64,000 nt of DNA, taken from contig JAEYYX010000068.1 in NCBI GenBank assembly GCA_023428245.1, forward strand, positions 1 through 64,000, in the 5' to 3' direction. Positions 32,869 to 40,929 of this stretch are shown in pieces (position 1 is the first letter of the stretch; each line of letters starts with the position of its first letter). The DNA comes from Pseudomonadota bacterium. Lineage in GTDB: Bacteria > Myxococcota_A > Polyangia > Polyangiales > Polyangiaceae. A program made the position numbers and the translations under genes. Under the pieces are notes generated by a model, which was not told the DNA's origin, did not search any database, and worked only from the letters and a program-made list of their open reading frames with translations.

Positions 32869-33723
32869 ATGACGAATATGCCCCATCCCATCGAACTCCT
32901 CACCGACCCAGTCGCCTGGGTTATCTTCTCCATGTACGGAATCCTCGCGGTCCTCGAGCTGCTGTTCCCGGCGCGGCGGCTGCCCGCGGTGCCTGGAGCG
33001 CGGCTCCGAGGCATCCTGGCCTTCCTGCTCTTTTTCTTCGTGTCCTCCTATCTCCCGCTCCTATGGGACGCGGAGCTCGAAAAACTCCGCCTCGTCGACG
33101 CGCGAGCGTTCGCTCCCTGGGTTCAGGTCGTGCTCGCCATCCTTGCCTACGAGCTCGTCGGCTACGCCTACCATCGGGCGCTCCATCGGTCGGACTTGCT
33201 CTTCCGCCACGTCCACCAGGCCCATCATGCCTCCGAGCGACTCGACGTCCCGAGCTCCTTCTATTTCCATCCTCTGGATATGGTCGGTTGGACATTCGTG
33301 ACCAGCCTGGGACTCGTCGTGGTGTGCGGGGTCGCCGCCGAGGCGGCCACACTAGCGATCCTGGTCGTGACGTTCCTCGCAGCATTTCAACACACGAACC
33401 TCAGAACCCCCCACTGGCTCGGCTACATCATCCAGAGACCCGAGAGCCACTCACTCCATCACCAGCGCGGCTACCATCAGAACAACTACGCAGACGTGCC
33501 TCTCATCGACATGCTGTTCGGCACCTTCGAAAACCCGAGGGAGTTCGCGCCCCAGCAAGGATTTTTTCCGGGCGCCTCAACGAAAATTGTCTCGCTCCTC
33601 GTCGGCCGCCGTCTTCTCGAACAAGCTGGCTCCCCGAGCAAGCCCCGCTCACGCTCAGCGCAGGCCTCCTTGCCGTCGCCCCGCGGGGCGCTCCTGACCC
33701 AAAGGTCTCGCTATGACATGTGA
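32869..33723 (+). CDS. Sterol desaturase / fatty acid hydroxylase family membrane enzyme
   Basis: This di-iron membrane oxygenase has about 284 residues; the start may be the ATG at 32869 or 32878, and neither has a clear ribosome site. Four to five hydrophobic segments are visible. The histidine boxes HRALH, HVHQAHH, HSLHH and HHQRGYHQNN define the fatty acid hydroxylase superfamily. The 174-bp gap on its left is shared with the divergent AraC-type regulator. The substrate (sterol, fatty acid or alkane-type lipid) is not resolved. Confidence 0.88.
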   Translation: MTNMPHPIELLTDPVAWVIFSMYGILAVLELLFPARRLPAVPGARLRGILAFLLFFFVSSYLPLLWDAELEKLRLVDARAFAPWVQVVLAILAYELVGYAYHRALHRSDLLFRHVHQAHHASERLDVPSSFYFHPLDMVGWTFVTSLGLVVVCGVAAEAATLAILVVTFLAAFQHTNLRTPHWLGYIIQRPESHSLHHQRGYHQNNYADVPLIDMLFGTFENPREFAPQQGFFPGASTKIVSLLVGRRLLEQAGSPSKPRSRSAQASLPSPRGALLTQRSRYDM

Positions 33724-33744
33724 ATCTTGCGAACGGGGAGGGCC

Positions 33745-34185
33745 TCAGGGACCGCCCGCTGCTTCCGCCAAGCGACGGTCGATGCGAATGAGCGCAGCGC
33801 TCGCCTCCTCGCCATAACGAGTCCCACCGCGCCCAGGGTATTTCGTCCGCTCCTCGTGCACCCTGAGCGCATCCCAAGCCGCTCGAGCGATACTAAGCTT
33901 CCCTTCTGCCTCAGCCCCACGCGCGATGGCACGCAAACGGTCCTCCGCTGCGTGGACGTGGGGAGCACCGGGAACGTAAGCCCGAAGAGCAAGCTCAGCG
34001 CCGCGCATCGATTCAGAGAGCGCTCCCCGATGAAAAGTCTGGTCGCTCTCCCGCATGGATTGTTCTCCGCGCTCGAGCAACCGATAGGTCCAAACCCCGC
34101 CACCCATCAGGAGCGCCAAGAGCAGCAAGGCAATTCCCGAAAGAAGCTTGGACGAGGGAGACCTTCGCGCGCCTGGCTGACTCAC
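33745..34185 (-). CDS. Hypothetical single-pass membrane protein, partner of ABC-2 permease
   Basis: I do not recognise a family. The 146-residue protein has one membrane span near residues 14-34 (LLSGIALLLLALLMGGGVW) preceded by a basic N terminus, then a helical, Arg/Ala/Glu-rich soluble domain likely facing the periplasm. The start overlaps the permease stop by four bases, so the two are translationally coupled and probably act together. Confidence 0.65.
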   Translation of the reverse strand: MSQPGARRSPSSKLLSGIALLLLALLMGGGVWTYRLLERGEQSMRESDQTFHRGALSESMRGAELALRAYVPGAPHVHAAEDRLRAIARGAEAEGKLSIARAAWDALRVHEERTKYPGRGGTRYGEEASAALIRIDRRLAEAAGGP

Positions 34186-35111
34186 AGAAAGTCTCTACGC
34201 TCGAAGATGAGGACCGCCCCCACAAGAAGGAACACGATCCATCCCAGGGCCTGCAAAGACGCCCAACCCATGTAAGGACCAAGCGGAACCTGCACAGCTT
34301 CGCCTGTCAGAAATGCCCGCGTCGGGACATACACCATCAGGTTCGGCACGACCGCCGCCAGTCCCTCGCCCACACTCTTGATGAAGGCGCCGAAGACTCT
34401 CTCCGGCAGCGCTGCAAGGGTCGCAGCCCCTCGCCCCACGACCACCATAGCCAAGCTAAAAACAGCTGTCAGAAAAGGCGAGGAGAACGCAGCGAAGACG
34501 AGCGTGAGCGCCGCGACAATTCCGACTTCGAGAGCCGTGAGCGCTCCTTGCAGCACGATTACTCGGAGCTCAGAGCGCTGAGCCGAGCTCAGCCACAAGC
34601 CGAGCGACAAGAGCAGCACCGCGGCAGGGATCGGCATCCAGGTTCGGAGCTTCGGCTTCTTGTAGGAGAGAAGCGAGATGGCGATGGTGAGCACAAGCAA
34701 GGGCCAAAGGGCGCGCCCCGCCGCGCCCGCCTGCACTCCGATGGCCACCAACAGCACCCCCGCGTTCGCGACGATGAAGACGAGCAGAGTGAGCCAAGTA
34801 CCGAGAAATTTCCCGACGATGTACTCGGCTCGGCGCATCGGCCGCGCCAAGATCGGATAGATCGTCTTGAGCTCGAGCTCCCGATACAGGCTCGTCGCCG
34901 TGATCACGACCGCGACCACGATCGAGTACACCGAAATGGCCGCAGACCCGAGGTCGGAGACGACGCGATCGTGACTCTTCAGGGCGTACGCACCCACGAC
35001 CAGCGCATAACCGAGAGTCACCACGGCCAGGCCGAAAAGGCCGTGCAGAATCCGGGCTCGGACCGCTTCTCGATAGGTATTCAAGCTAACGGTGAAGACT
35101 CGAGCGAGCAT
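34182..35111 (-). CDS. ABC-2 type transporter permease
   Basis: This is an integral membrane protein of 309 residues with about six hydrophobic segments. It opens MLARVFTVSLNTYREAVRARILHG, and the RELELKTIYPILARPMRRAEYIVGKFLG coupling-helix region is typical of ABC-2/NosY-type permeases. No ATPase gene is adjacent; a partner elsewhere would be needed. It is followed by a coupled 146-residue protein. Confidence 0.85.
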   Translation of the reverse strand: MLARVFTVSLNTYREAVRARILHGLFGLAVVTLGYALVVGAYALKSHDRVVSDLGSAAISVYSIVVAVVITATSLYRELELKTIYPILARPMRRAEYIVGKFLGTWLTLLVFIVANAGVLLVAIGVQAGAAGRALWPLLVLTIAISLLSYKKPKLRTWMPIPAAVLLLSLGLWLSSAQRSELRVIVLQGALTALEVGIVAALTLVFAAFSSPFLTAVFSLAMVVVGRGAATLAALPERVFGAFIKSVGEGLAAVVPNLMVYVPTRAFLTGEAVQVPLGPYMGWASLQALGWIVFLLVGAVLIFERRDFL

Positions 35112-35166
35112 GGGCGAAGAGTACTTTCGATCGTGGTCTCAAGGGGGGGCAGAAAGGACAGAAAGC

Positions 35167-36462
35167 TCAGCTCCGTCCGGGGAACTCCGATGGCGACAGC
35201 GCCTCCAACGTCTCCTTCAGATGTTCCGGCTGGACGGGCGGCTTGAGGGCCGAGAGCAGCCCCTCGAGATCGCTGTGGGGCGCGCGGCTGCCGTCGCTCG
35301 GGGGAATGAGCGGCGTCGGATTCTGGGGAGGAAGGTCCGACCGGGGTCGCGCGGTTCGAAACCTGTCGAGAGCTGGGGGCACGGCCTCGGATGGCATGGC
35401 CCATGAAGGGCGAGGTGTCTCAATGGTCGCCGGTGGTGGCTCTTCCGATTCGTCCAGCTCGACAGAGAACTCGAAATCCTCGTCTGGCACTTCGCCCTCG
35501 ATCGGTGCCACCTGAGCGCCCGCGGCACGCAGCTCTGCGATTAGATCCGTGAGAGATTCCTCGACGGGAGCTATAACGATCGTCGGTTCGTCGTCGAAGG
35601 GGTCGGGCTCCGCCCGAGCCATATCAGGCACGCCCCGGATCGTGTCGGGGGCCGGCTCACTCGCCTCCAAGGGAGCCGGATCGAAGAGAGATGCGAGAGA
35701 GGAGGCCTGCTCCACTCGCTCAAGCACCGGCGCGGCTCCAGGGTGCACGAGTGGAGAGACAGGCGCGGGTACGGCGGCGGGCGCCGGCGCGGCCGGCGGG
35801 TACTCCTGAGGCGCGCTCGGAACAGGGCGATGCATTTCGCGCCATGCAATCGACGCAGGATCGGTCGCGCCCCCCCGGGTTGCCTCCATAGATTTCGCGC
35901 GCGCGGCGAGCTCCGATGAAACAGCAAGATGAGGCGTCACGGCGTCTTCTTCACGGCGTGCCGGAGGCAGCGGCGCTCCTTGTTTCAGAGGGGATTCTTT
36001 CACCTCAGCGGGTGCGCTCTCCGGCAGAGCGACGTCAGGCACAATCAGGCCGCGCTCTAGCGCGCGAAGCGTCTCGCGCGAAAGACGAGAGAGAGAGCGC
36101 TTGGCTGCCCGCCGATTCACAGGAACGAGCGCCGCCTCGAGCTCCGTCACCAAAGAAGCAAGACCCCGCATTTCGTCGCGAGTCGCCACTCGTGAGAGGT
36201 TCGGGAACGGTGTGCGCACCTCTGCGAGAAGTTCCCCGAGCACTTGCCTGAGAACCTTCTCTTGGACCTCGGGACGCGTCGGCTCAGAAACGACCTCGAC
36301 GTGACCGTCTTCGTTCAAGCGAATTGCGCGCGGAAGCGGAAGCGCACCAGCCGCAAGCACCGCGTCGGCTGCGCCGAGCACTAAGTAACCACACACCTCG
36401 CCGACGAGGGCGACCTCTCCGATTCGAGCGGCGGCCAGAACGTCGGCGACGGAAACGCTCAC
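35167..36462 (-). CDS. Hypothetical protein with low-complexity acidic/Pro-rich region, overlapping hisF
   Basis: I do not recognise a family. The 431-residue protein has a structured N-terminal ~140 residues (VADVLAAARIGEVALVGEV..., ending LRALERGLIVPD), then a long region rich in Pro, Ala and Glu (about residues 145-400) and a Leu-rich C-terminal stretch (DLEGLLSALKPPVQPEHLKE). It lacks signal peptide and membrane segments. The start overlaps the hisF stop by four bases (ATGA), so the two are cotranslated. Confidence 0.7.
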   Translation of the reverse strand: MSVSVADVLAAARIGEVALVGEVCGYLVLGAADAVLAAGALPLPRAIRLNEDGHVEVVSEPTRPEVQEKVLRQVLGELLAEVRTPFPNLSRVATRDEMRGLASLVTELEAALVPVNRRAAKRSLSRLSRETLRALERGLIVPDVALPESAPAEVKESPLKQGAPLPPARREEDAVTPHLAVSSELAARAKSMEATRGGATDPASIAWREMHRPVPSAPQEYPPAAPAPAAVPAPVSPLVHPGAAPVLERVEQASSLASLFDPAPLEASEPAPDTIRGVPDMARAEPDPFDDEPTIVIAPVEESLTDLIAELRAAGAQVAPIEGEVPDEDFEFSVELDESEEPPPATIETPRPSWAMPSEAVPPALDRFRTARPRSDLPPQNPTPLIPPSDGSRAPHSDLEGLLSALKPPVQPEHLKETLEALSPSEFPGRS

Positions 36463-37223
36463 GCCTCCCCCCGTACCAAGACCCCGCTCGTCCGCAGATA
36501 CTGCTTCGCTTCTTGGATCGAATGCCGCCCGTCGTGGAAGATTGAGGCTGCAAGAGCCGCGTCGGCTCCTCCGTCGACGAGTCCTTCGCGCAAATGGTCG
36601 AGTGTGCCGACCCCCCCGGACGCGATCACCGGAATCGTGACCCGCAGGGTGACCTGGCGCAGAAGCTCAATGTCATAGCCGGCGTGAGTTCCGTCGCGGT
36701 CCATGCTCGTGAGCAGAATCTCCCCTGCACCCAGCTCGGCCGCGCGCGCGGCCCATTCGACAGCATTGAGCCCCGATGGCCGGCGGCCCCCATGCGTGTA
36801 CACGCCATAGGTACCGTCACTTTCGCGACGCGCATCGATGGCCACGACGAGCACCTGCCGTCCCCAAGCGGAGGACACGTCCGCGATCAGCTCCGGGCGC
36901 GCTATCGCCGAACTGTTGATGCTCACTTTGTCCGCGCCGGCATCGAGCAGAGCGTGGACATCATCAACCGAACGGACTCCCCCGCCCACGGTCAGGGGCA
37001 CAAAAACTTCACGCGCCGTCCGCTCCACGATGTCGAGCAGAGCCCCCCGCGCCTCGTGGGAGGCTGTAATGTCCAAGAAGGTGATCTCATCCGCTCCGGC
37101 GGCATCGTACCGGCGGGCACACTCGACAGGGTCGCCAGCGTCGCGAATATTGACGAAATTTACGCCTTTGACGACGCGTCCATCGCGGACGTCGAGGCAG
37201 GGAATGAGGCGTTTGGCCAGCAC
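36459..37223 (-). CDS. hisF: Imidazole glycerol phosphate synthase subunit HisF
   Basis: HisF is the cyclase subunit that forms imidazole glycerol phosphate and AICAR from PRFAR in histidine synthesis. The 254-residue (beta-alpha)8 barrel has Asp11 (PCLDVRDGRVVKG) and the second catalytic Asp in TSMDRDGTHAGYD, plus phosphate-binding VGGGVRS and ASGGVGT loops. No other his genes are in the window, so the pathway must be dispersed. It is divergent from the zinc-ribbon gene. Confidence 0.97.
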   Translation of the reverse strand: MLAKRLIPCLDVRDGRVVKGVNFVNIRDAGDPVECARRYDAAGADEITFLDITASHEARGALLDIVERTAREVFVPLTVGGGVRSVDDVHALLDAGADKVSINSSAIARPELIADVSSAWGRQVLVVAIDARRESDGTYGVYTHGGRRPSGLNAVEWAARAAELGAGEILLTSMDRDGTHAGYDIELLRQVTLRVTIPVIASGGVGTLDHLREGLVDGGADAALAASIFHDGRHSIQEAKQYLRTSGVLVRGEA

Positions 37224-37355
37224 CCGTCCATCTTTGCGGAACCGGGACCTGTGCGAAAGTCCAGAAGTGGGGCCGGTTGCCGGTTCCCTCCAAAACTCTG
37301 TGCCGGCTGCAGGGGAGGTTTGGACAAGAGGGTCCAGAATGGGCTAGGGAAAGGT

Positions 37356-39290
37356 ATGCCTTTTTGCGGAGCATGCGGGGCGCCAAACCCAGCGGAAAGC
37401 ACTCATTGCGCCGCATGCCACTCACCGCTTGAGAGCGCGGAACCCGAAGCGATCCCTTTCGGCAGCACGCTCACGGCACCCACTCGCAGAAGCCGCGACG
37501 AAGAGCTCGCCTACCGCGCCGCGCACCCGAGCCGAGCTCCCTCGACGCTCCCGGCCATTACCCCTCCAGAGCCCTCACCAGGCCATGCTCGGCCCGGCGC
37601 CCAAACCATCCACGTCGAAACGCTCGACCTGACCACCACCCCCCTCCCGCCTCCACTGGAGCCTGCGCGCGCAGGCGGTCGCGCGGCTCTCGCCAAGACC
37701 ATGGTCGGCATCGCCCCCGAGCTCCCCTCCGCGACCCAGGCGACGCCGGGTGGCCCCACGGCACCGGACAAGCCTTCCGGAGCTGCCGCCTCTCTCGCGC
37801 AGACGACCCTCGGGTTCGCGCCCGTCGACCTCCAGATCCGCTCTCAGGAACCTCGACCGACGACTCAGCGCCTGGGTGCAACAGTGATCGGCATGCCGGC
37901 GCGCGCCGATCTGCCGTCCGCGGAGCCCCGTCCTGTGGAGCGTCCCCTCGGAGGCACTTTGCTCGGAGTCGCTCGCCCTGGGATCGCGCCGACCGGCGAC
38001 GCATTGCCCCCCTCAGCGCGCAGCTTCTCGACGACGCCAGGTATCGCCGGCTCGCCTTTTCGCTCACCCGAGGCCGCCCCGCCCCCCGAGATCGCCTCGC
38101 CCCAGCCGGCTTCCCTCGAGCCTGCTTCTCGGCTCGTGACGGCCTCTCCCCGGACACGTTCGAAGGCCATGTGGTTCACGTTCGGCGTGATCGGCGCAGC
38201 CGCAATCGGCGCAGGACTCGCTTGGATGACCCGCCCCAGCTTCGCAATACGGGTGAGCCGTTTCGAGACGACCGCTGAAGGCGGCGACTTCCTCGTGCTC
38301 GAATGCAAGGAGTGCCCCCCTGGGTCCACAGTCCGCATCGGAGCCACGACCGAAGCCTTCAAGAGCGGGCAAGCCCGCCTCAGCGCCGGCAAGAGACTCG
38401 CTGTGGGGCAAAACGAGGTCGAAGTGCTACTCACGCCCCAAGGCCGCGATCCGGAGAAGATCACGCTCGCCGTCCCTGTCGCGTTCCGTGTCGACACCTC
38501 TCTCGAAGAGCTCATGAGCGACACGCCCCGCGCGCGGATCGAAGTGAGCGCACCTGAGGGCGCAAAGGTAAAAATCCAAGGCCAAGAGGCGCCCCTCACG
38601 AGCGGAGTCGCGGCGCTCGACGTCCCTCTCGGGGCTATGACTTCCGGCTTCGCCGACACTGCTGAGCCCATCGAGCGCATCGTCCCGATCGAGGTCGAGC
38701 GCGACGGGCACGCGAAGACGACGGAGGCCCATGTCAGCGCCTGGATCGTACCGCTCCGACTGACAAGCCCGGCGGAAGGCCACGTGCTCCGAGGCGGACC
38801 TCTGCTCGTGAGCGGTCGCACAGTGAAAAACGCTCAGGTGACCGTCGGAAATCTGAGCGTCGACGCGAACTTCGAAGGAGAATTCTCTCTGATCCTGGAA
38901 ACGCCGAAGCCAGGCCCCCTCGAGGTCGTCGTGAAACACCCCCAGAGCGTCGGAAGAAGGGCGACTCTGCACCTCGAGGCCACCGAGACCCGTAGTGCCG
39001 CACCGGCCCCTCTCGCGGATTGGAAACCGGGCGCCCTCGTCCGGGCCGACGGAATCGTCGTGGAGGTGCGTTCGGACGGGGGAAGCCGCCTCGTGATCGA
39101 TGTGGAAGGAGGCTGCCTGACCCCGCCCTGTCTCGCGAGTGTGACTTATGGCGAGCCGATCCAACTCTCCCCAGGCAGCCGTACCGCTGCCATCGGAACG
39201 GTTGTCACACAGAAGCCGCCGCGACTGCTTGCTTCGAGTTTGCACGAACTCGGGGCAAGCGCCTCCTCGGCCGGAAAAGCCAAGAAATGA
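37356..39290 (+). CDS. Zinc-ribbon, single-pass membrane protein of unknown function
   Basis: I start this 644-residue protein at the ATG at 37356 after AGGGAAAGG; the frame is open far upstream but only shadows hisF. Residues 4-22 form a double CxxC zinc ribbon (FCGACG...HCAACH). A Pro/Ala-rich linker of ~230 residues follows, then one membrane span near 271-291 (WFTFGVIGAAAIGAGLAW). The periplasmic part has beta-rich segments, with cysteine pairs in LECKECPPGS and GGCLTPPCL. The layout (cytoplasmic zinc ribbon, linker, span, exported domain) recalls the GltJ-like gene at 40930. Function unknown. Confidence 0.75.
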   Translation: MPFCGACGAPNPAESTHCAACHSPLESAEPEAIPFGSTLTAPTRRSRDEELAYRAAHPSRAPSTLPAITPPEPSPGHARPGAQTIHVETLDLTTTPLPPPLEPARAGGRAALAKTMVGIAPELPSATQATPGGPTAPDKPSGAAASLAQTTLGFAPVDLQIRSQEPRPTTQRLGATVIGMPARADLPSAEPRPVERPLGGTLLGVARPGIAPTGDALPPSARSFSTTPGIAGSPFRSPEAAPPPEIASPQPASLEPASRLVTASPRTRSKAMWFTFGVIGAAAIGAGLAWMTRPSFAIRVSRFETTAEGGDFLVLECKECPPGSTVRIGATTEAFKSGQARLSAGKRLAVGQNEVEVLLTPQGRDPEKITLAVPVAFRVDTSLEELMSDTPRARIEVSAPEGAKVKIQGQEAPLTSGVAALDVPLGAMTSGFADTAEPIERIVPIEVERDGHAKTTEAHVSAWIVPLRLTSPAEGHVLRGGPLLVSGRTVKNAQVTVGNLSVDANFEGEFSLILETPKPGPLEVVVKHPQSVGRRATLHLEATETRSAAPAPLADWKPGALVRADGIVVEVRSDGGSRLVIDVEGGCLTPPCLASVTYGEPIQLSPGSRTAAIGTVVTQKPPRLLASSLHELGASASSAGKAKK

Positions 39291-39350
39291 ACGGTGAGGA
39301 GGCGCCGTCTCCCCCTGGCGCGAGCCCAGGGCCGGCGCTAAGAAGGCCTT

Positions 39351-39674
39351 ATGGTTTCGATCACCCCCTATGCGGCTGAGAAGGTCCGTGAGATCGCCCT
39401 TGCAGAGGGACTCCTAGAGCAAGGGCTCCGCCTCCGCGTCATCGGTGGCGGGTGCGCCGGGTTCCAGTACGATCTGTATTTCGAAGACAAGCCGACCGAC
39501 ATGGACGAGCTCTTCGAGTCCAACGGAGTGAAGATGTACGTCGACCCCCTGAGCTACCAGTACCTCGATGGAACCGAGATCGATTACGTCGAAGGAGTCC
39601 ACGGCTCCGGATTCAAGTTCGGAAACCCGAACGTGTCCGGAACCTGCGGCTGCGGTAGCTCCTTCTCGGTCTAA
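39351..39674 (+). CDS. A-type iron-sulfur cluster carrier (IscA/ErpA family)
   Basis: This is a 107-residue A-type Fe-S assembly protein. The three cysteines lie in RVIGGGCAGFQYDL and the terminal GTCGCGSSF, the standard C...CxC set. The YVEGVHGSGFKFGNPN segment matches ErpA/IscA. It carries or delivers Fe-S clusters to apo-proteins. It stands alone, without isc or suf genes, as ErpA often does. Confidence 0.93.
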   Translation: MVSITPYAAEKVREIALAEGLLEQGLRLRVIGGGCAGFQYDLYFEDKPTDMDELFESNGVKMYVDPLSYQYLDGTEIDYVEGVHGSGFKFGNPNVSGTCGCGSSFSV

Positions 39675-39700
39675 CCGTCTCTCCCTCCTGTTCCGGAAAT

Positions 39701-39730
39701 AGGCTCCTCGTTTTTGGGGGAGCCTTTTTT
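39701..39730 (+). terminator. Intrinsic terminator after the A-type Fe-S carrier gene
   Basis: AGGCTCC (39701-39707) pairs with GGAGCCT (39719-39725), followed by six T in total up to 39730. It sits 27 bp after the stop codon and ahead of rnpB. Confidence 0.9.
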
Positions 39731-39820
39731 CGTTTGTCCGCTCTCGACTGGCTCCAAGAGCACCTGAAATGCCCCTCGAATGCGGTCTTCACCCCCACCG
39801 GCGCTCTTCCCTGGAGCGTC

Positions 39821-39848
39821 GTGACGGGCAAGGGGGTCTGTGTTAGGC
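39821..39848 (+). promoter_or_regulatory. Weak candidate promoter for rnpB
   Basis: GTGACG (39821-39826) and TTAGGC (39843-39848) are separated by 16 bp and lie 11 bp before the predicted RNA 5' end. The -35 matches TTGACA reasonably; the -10 is poor. Confidence 0.3.
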
Positions 39849-39858
39849 CTGCCGCGAA

Positions 39859-40223
39859 CGAGATACACAGACGATCGCCGGATCCGCTCAGGATCGGGAG
39901 GAAAGTCCGGGCTCCACAGGGTAGGATGCCGGGTAACGCCCGGTGAAGGTGACTTCGAGGATAGTGCCACAGAAAGCAAACCGCTGGCCTAGAGCCAGTA
40001 AGGGTGAAAGGGTGGTGTAAGAGACCACCGCGAGTCCGGTAACGGACTCGGCACGGCAAACCCCATCCGGAGCAAGGCCAAGCAGAGGAGTCGGGTGACC
40101 CGCCCATTGCCTCCTCGGGTAGGCTGCTCGAGACTCACGGTAACGGGAGTCCTAGAGGAATGATCGTCAGGTCCAGGTGGGCGACCACCGGGGCCCCACA
40201 GAACCCGGCTTAAGTGGATCTCG
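39859..40223 (+). ncRNA. rnpB: RNase P RNA, bacterial class A
   Basis: The catalytic RNA of RNase P, which matures tRNA 5' ends. The conserved block GAGGAAAGTCCGGGCTCCA is present at 39898-39916, as are GGTAACGCCCGG, ACAGAAAGCAAACCGC, GTAAGGGTGAAAGG, CCCCATCCGGAGCAAGGCCA, the GGGTAGGCTGCT segment and the terminal ACAGAACCCGGCTTA. The 5' and 3' ends (39859-39868 and 40214-40223) pair as helix P1 with one mismatch, giving about 365 nt. The structure is the ancestral A type. Confidence 0.97.
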
Positions 40224-40229
40224 GTCCGT

Positions 40230-40257
40230 ACCGGCCCTCGCGGCCGGTGCGCTTTTT
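40230..40257 (+). terminator. Intrinsic terminator of rnpB
   Basis: ACCGGCC (40230-40236) pairs with GGCCGGT (40242-40248), then GCGC and five T (40253-40257). The stop codon of the convergent 218-residue gene is embedded in the T-tract. Confidence 0.9.
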
Positions 40258-40912
40258 ATTGGCGAGGGTCGTCGACGAAGGGGCGAAGCGCACCGGGAGT
40301 ATCCAAAGGTACGAGACGAATGATCTCGTCCGCGAGCCGCCAGGGGAGAGCTGCACAAAGAGTGACCTTCCCGTCGTCACCGCCGACCAAGAGCCGCGTC
40401 TGATGCCCCCCGAGCCAAACACTAACGGCGCTCAGGATCGACTGCGTCGTCTCGTCGCCCCGCTGAAGGTCCAAGCTGAGCGCAGGCAAGCCCGGAAAGA
40501 GTGGCAAGAGACTCAGAGCGAAGGTTCGAGCACTCACGCCTCCGGGGCCCTCGATGACGGAAACGCAGGGCTCGCCGAAACCCACAAGCATTCCTTCATC
40601 GAAGCGCCCACGTCGTAAGAATCCCTCCGAGAATCGATGGAACACCACGTCCGGGTCGCGGCCGAGAGCCTGGGAGAGCTCTCCAAGCAGCTCGCGATAA
40701 GACAAAAGCAGATTCCGTAAGCGTTCCCGGCGCAGTTCCGCCCTTCGTTCGAGAGAAATTTTCTTCGCCTCGAGCTGCACCCGGCGCTTCTCAGAACGTG
40801 AGCGCGCCGAACGGATCAGGAGCGCACCGAGGACGAAACCTACGATCGCATAGGGCGCGTTCCCTGACAGGAGCGCGGCGCAAGAGGCGCTCCCCGACAG
40901 GTAGAGGATCAT
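40256..40912 (-). CDS. Hypothetical membrane-associated protein
   Basis: I do not recognise a family. From the ATG at 40912 (MILYLSGSASCAALL) the protein has 218 residues. Two hydrophobic segments near residues 2-34 likely insert in the membrane. A strongly charged helix (about 35-75, rich in Arg, Glu and Lys) and a mixed C-terminal domain follow, with GGDDGKVTLCAALPWRLADEII near the end. It lies 17 bp downstream of the GltJ-like gene and probably belongs to the same transcript. Its TAA stop lies in the rnpB terminator on the opposite strand. Confidence 0.65.
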   Translation of the reverse strand: MILYLSGSASCAALLSGNAPYAIVGFVLGALLIRSARSRSEKRRVQLEAKKISLERRAELRRERLRNLLLSYRELLGELSQALGRDPDVVFHRFSEGFLRRGRFDEGMLVGFGEPCVSVIEGPGGVSARTFALSLLPLFPGLPALSLDLQRGDETTQSILSAVSVWLGGHQTRLLVGGDDGKVTLCAALPWRLADEIIRLVPLDTPGALRPFVDDPRQ

Positions 40913-40929
40913 GAAAGGGTCGCCTCGAG

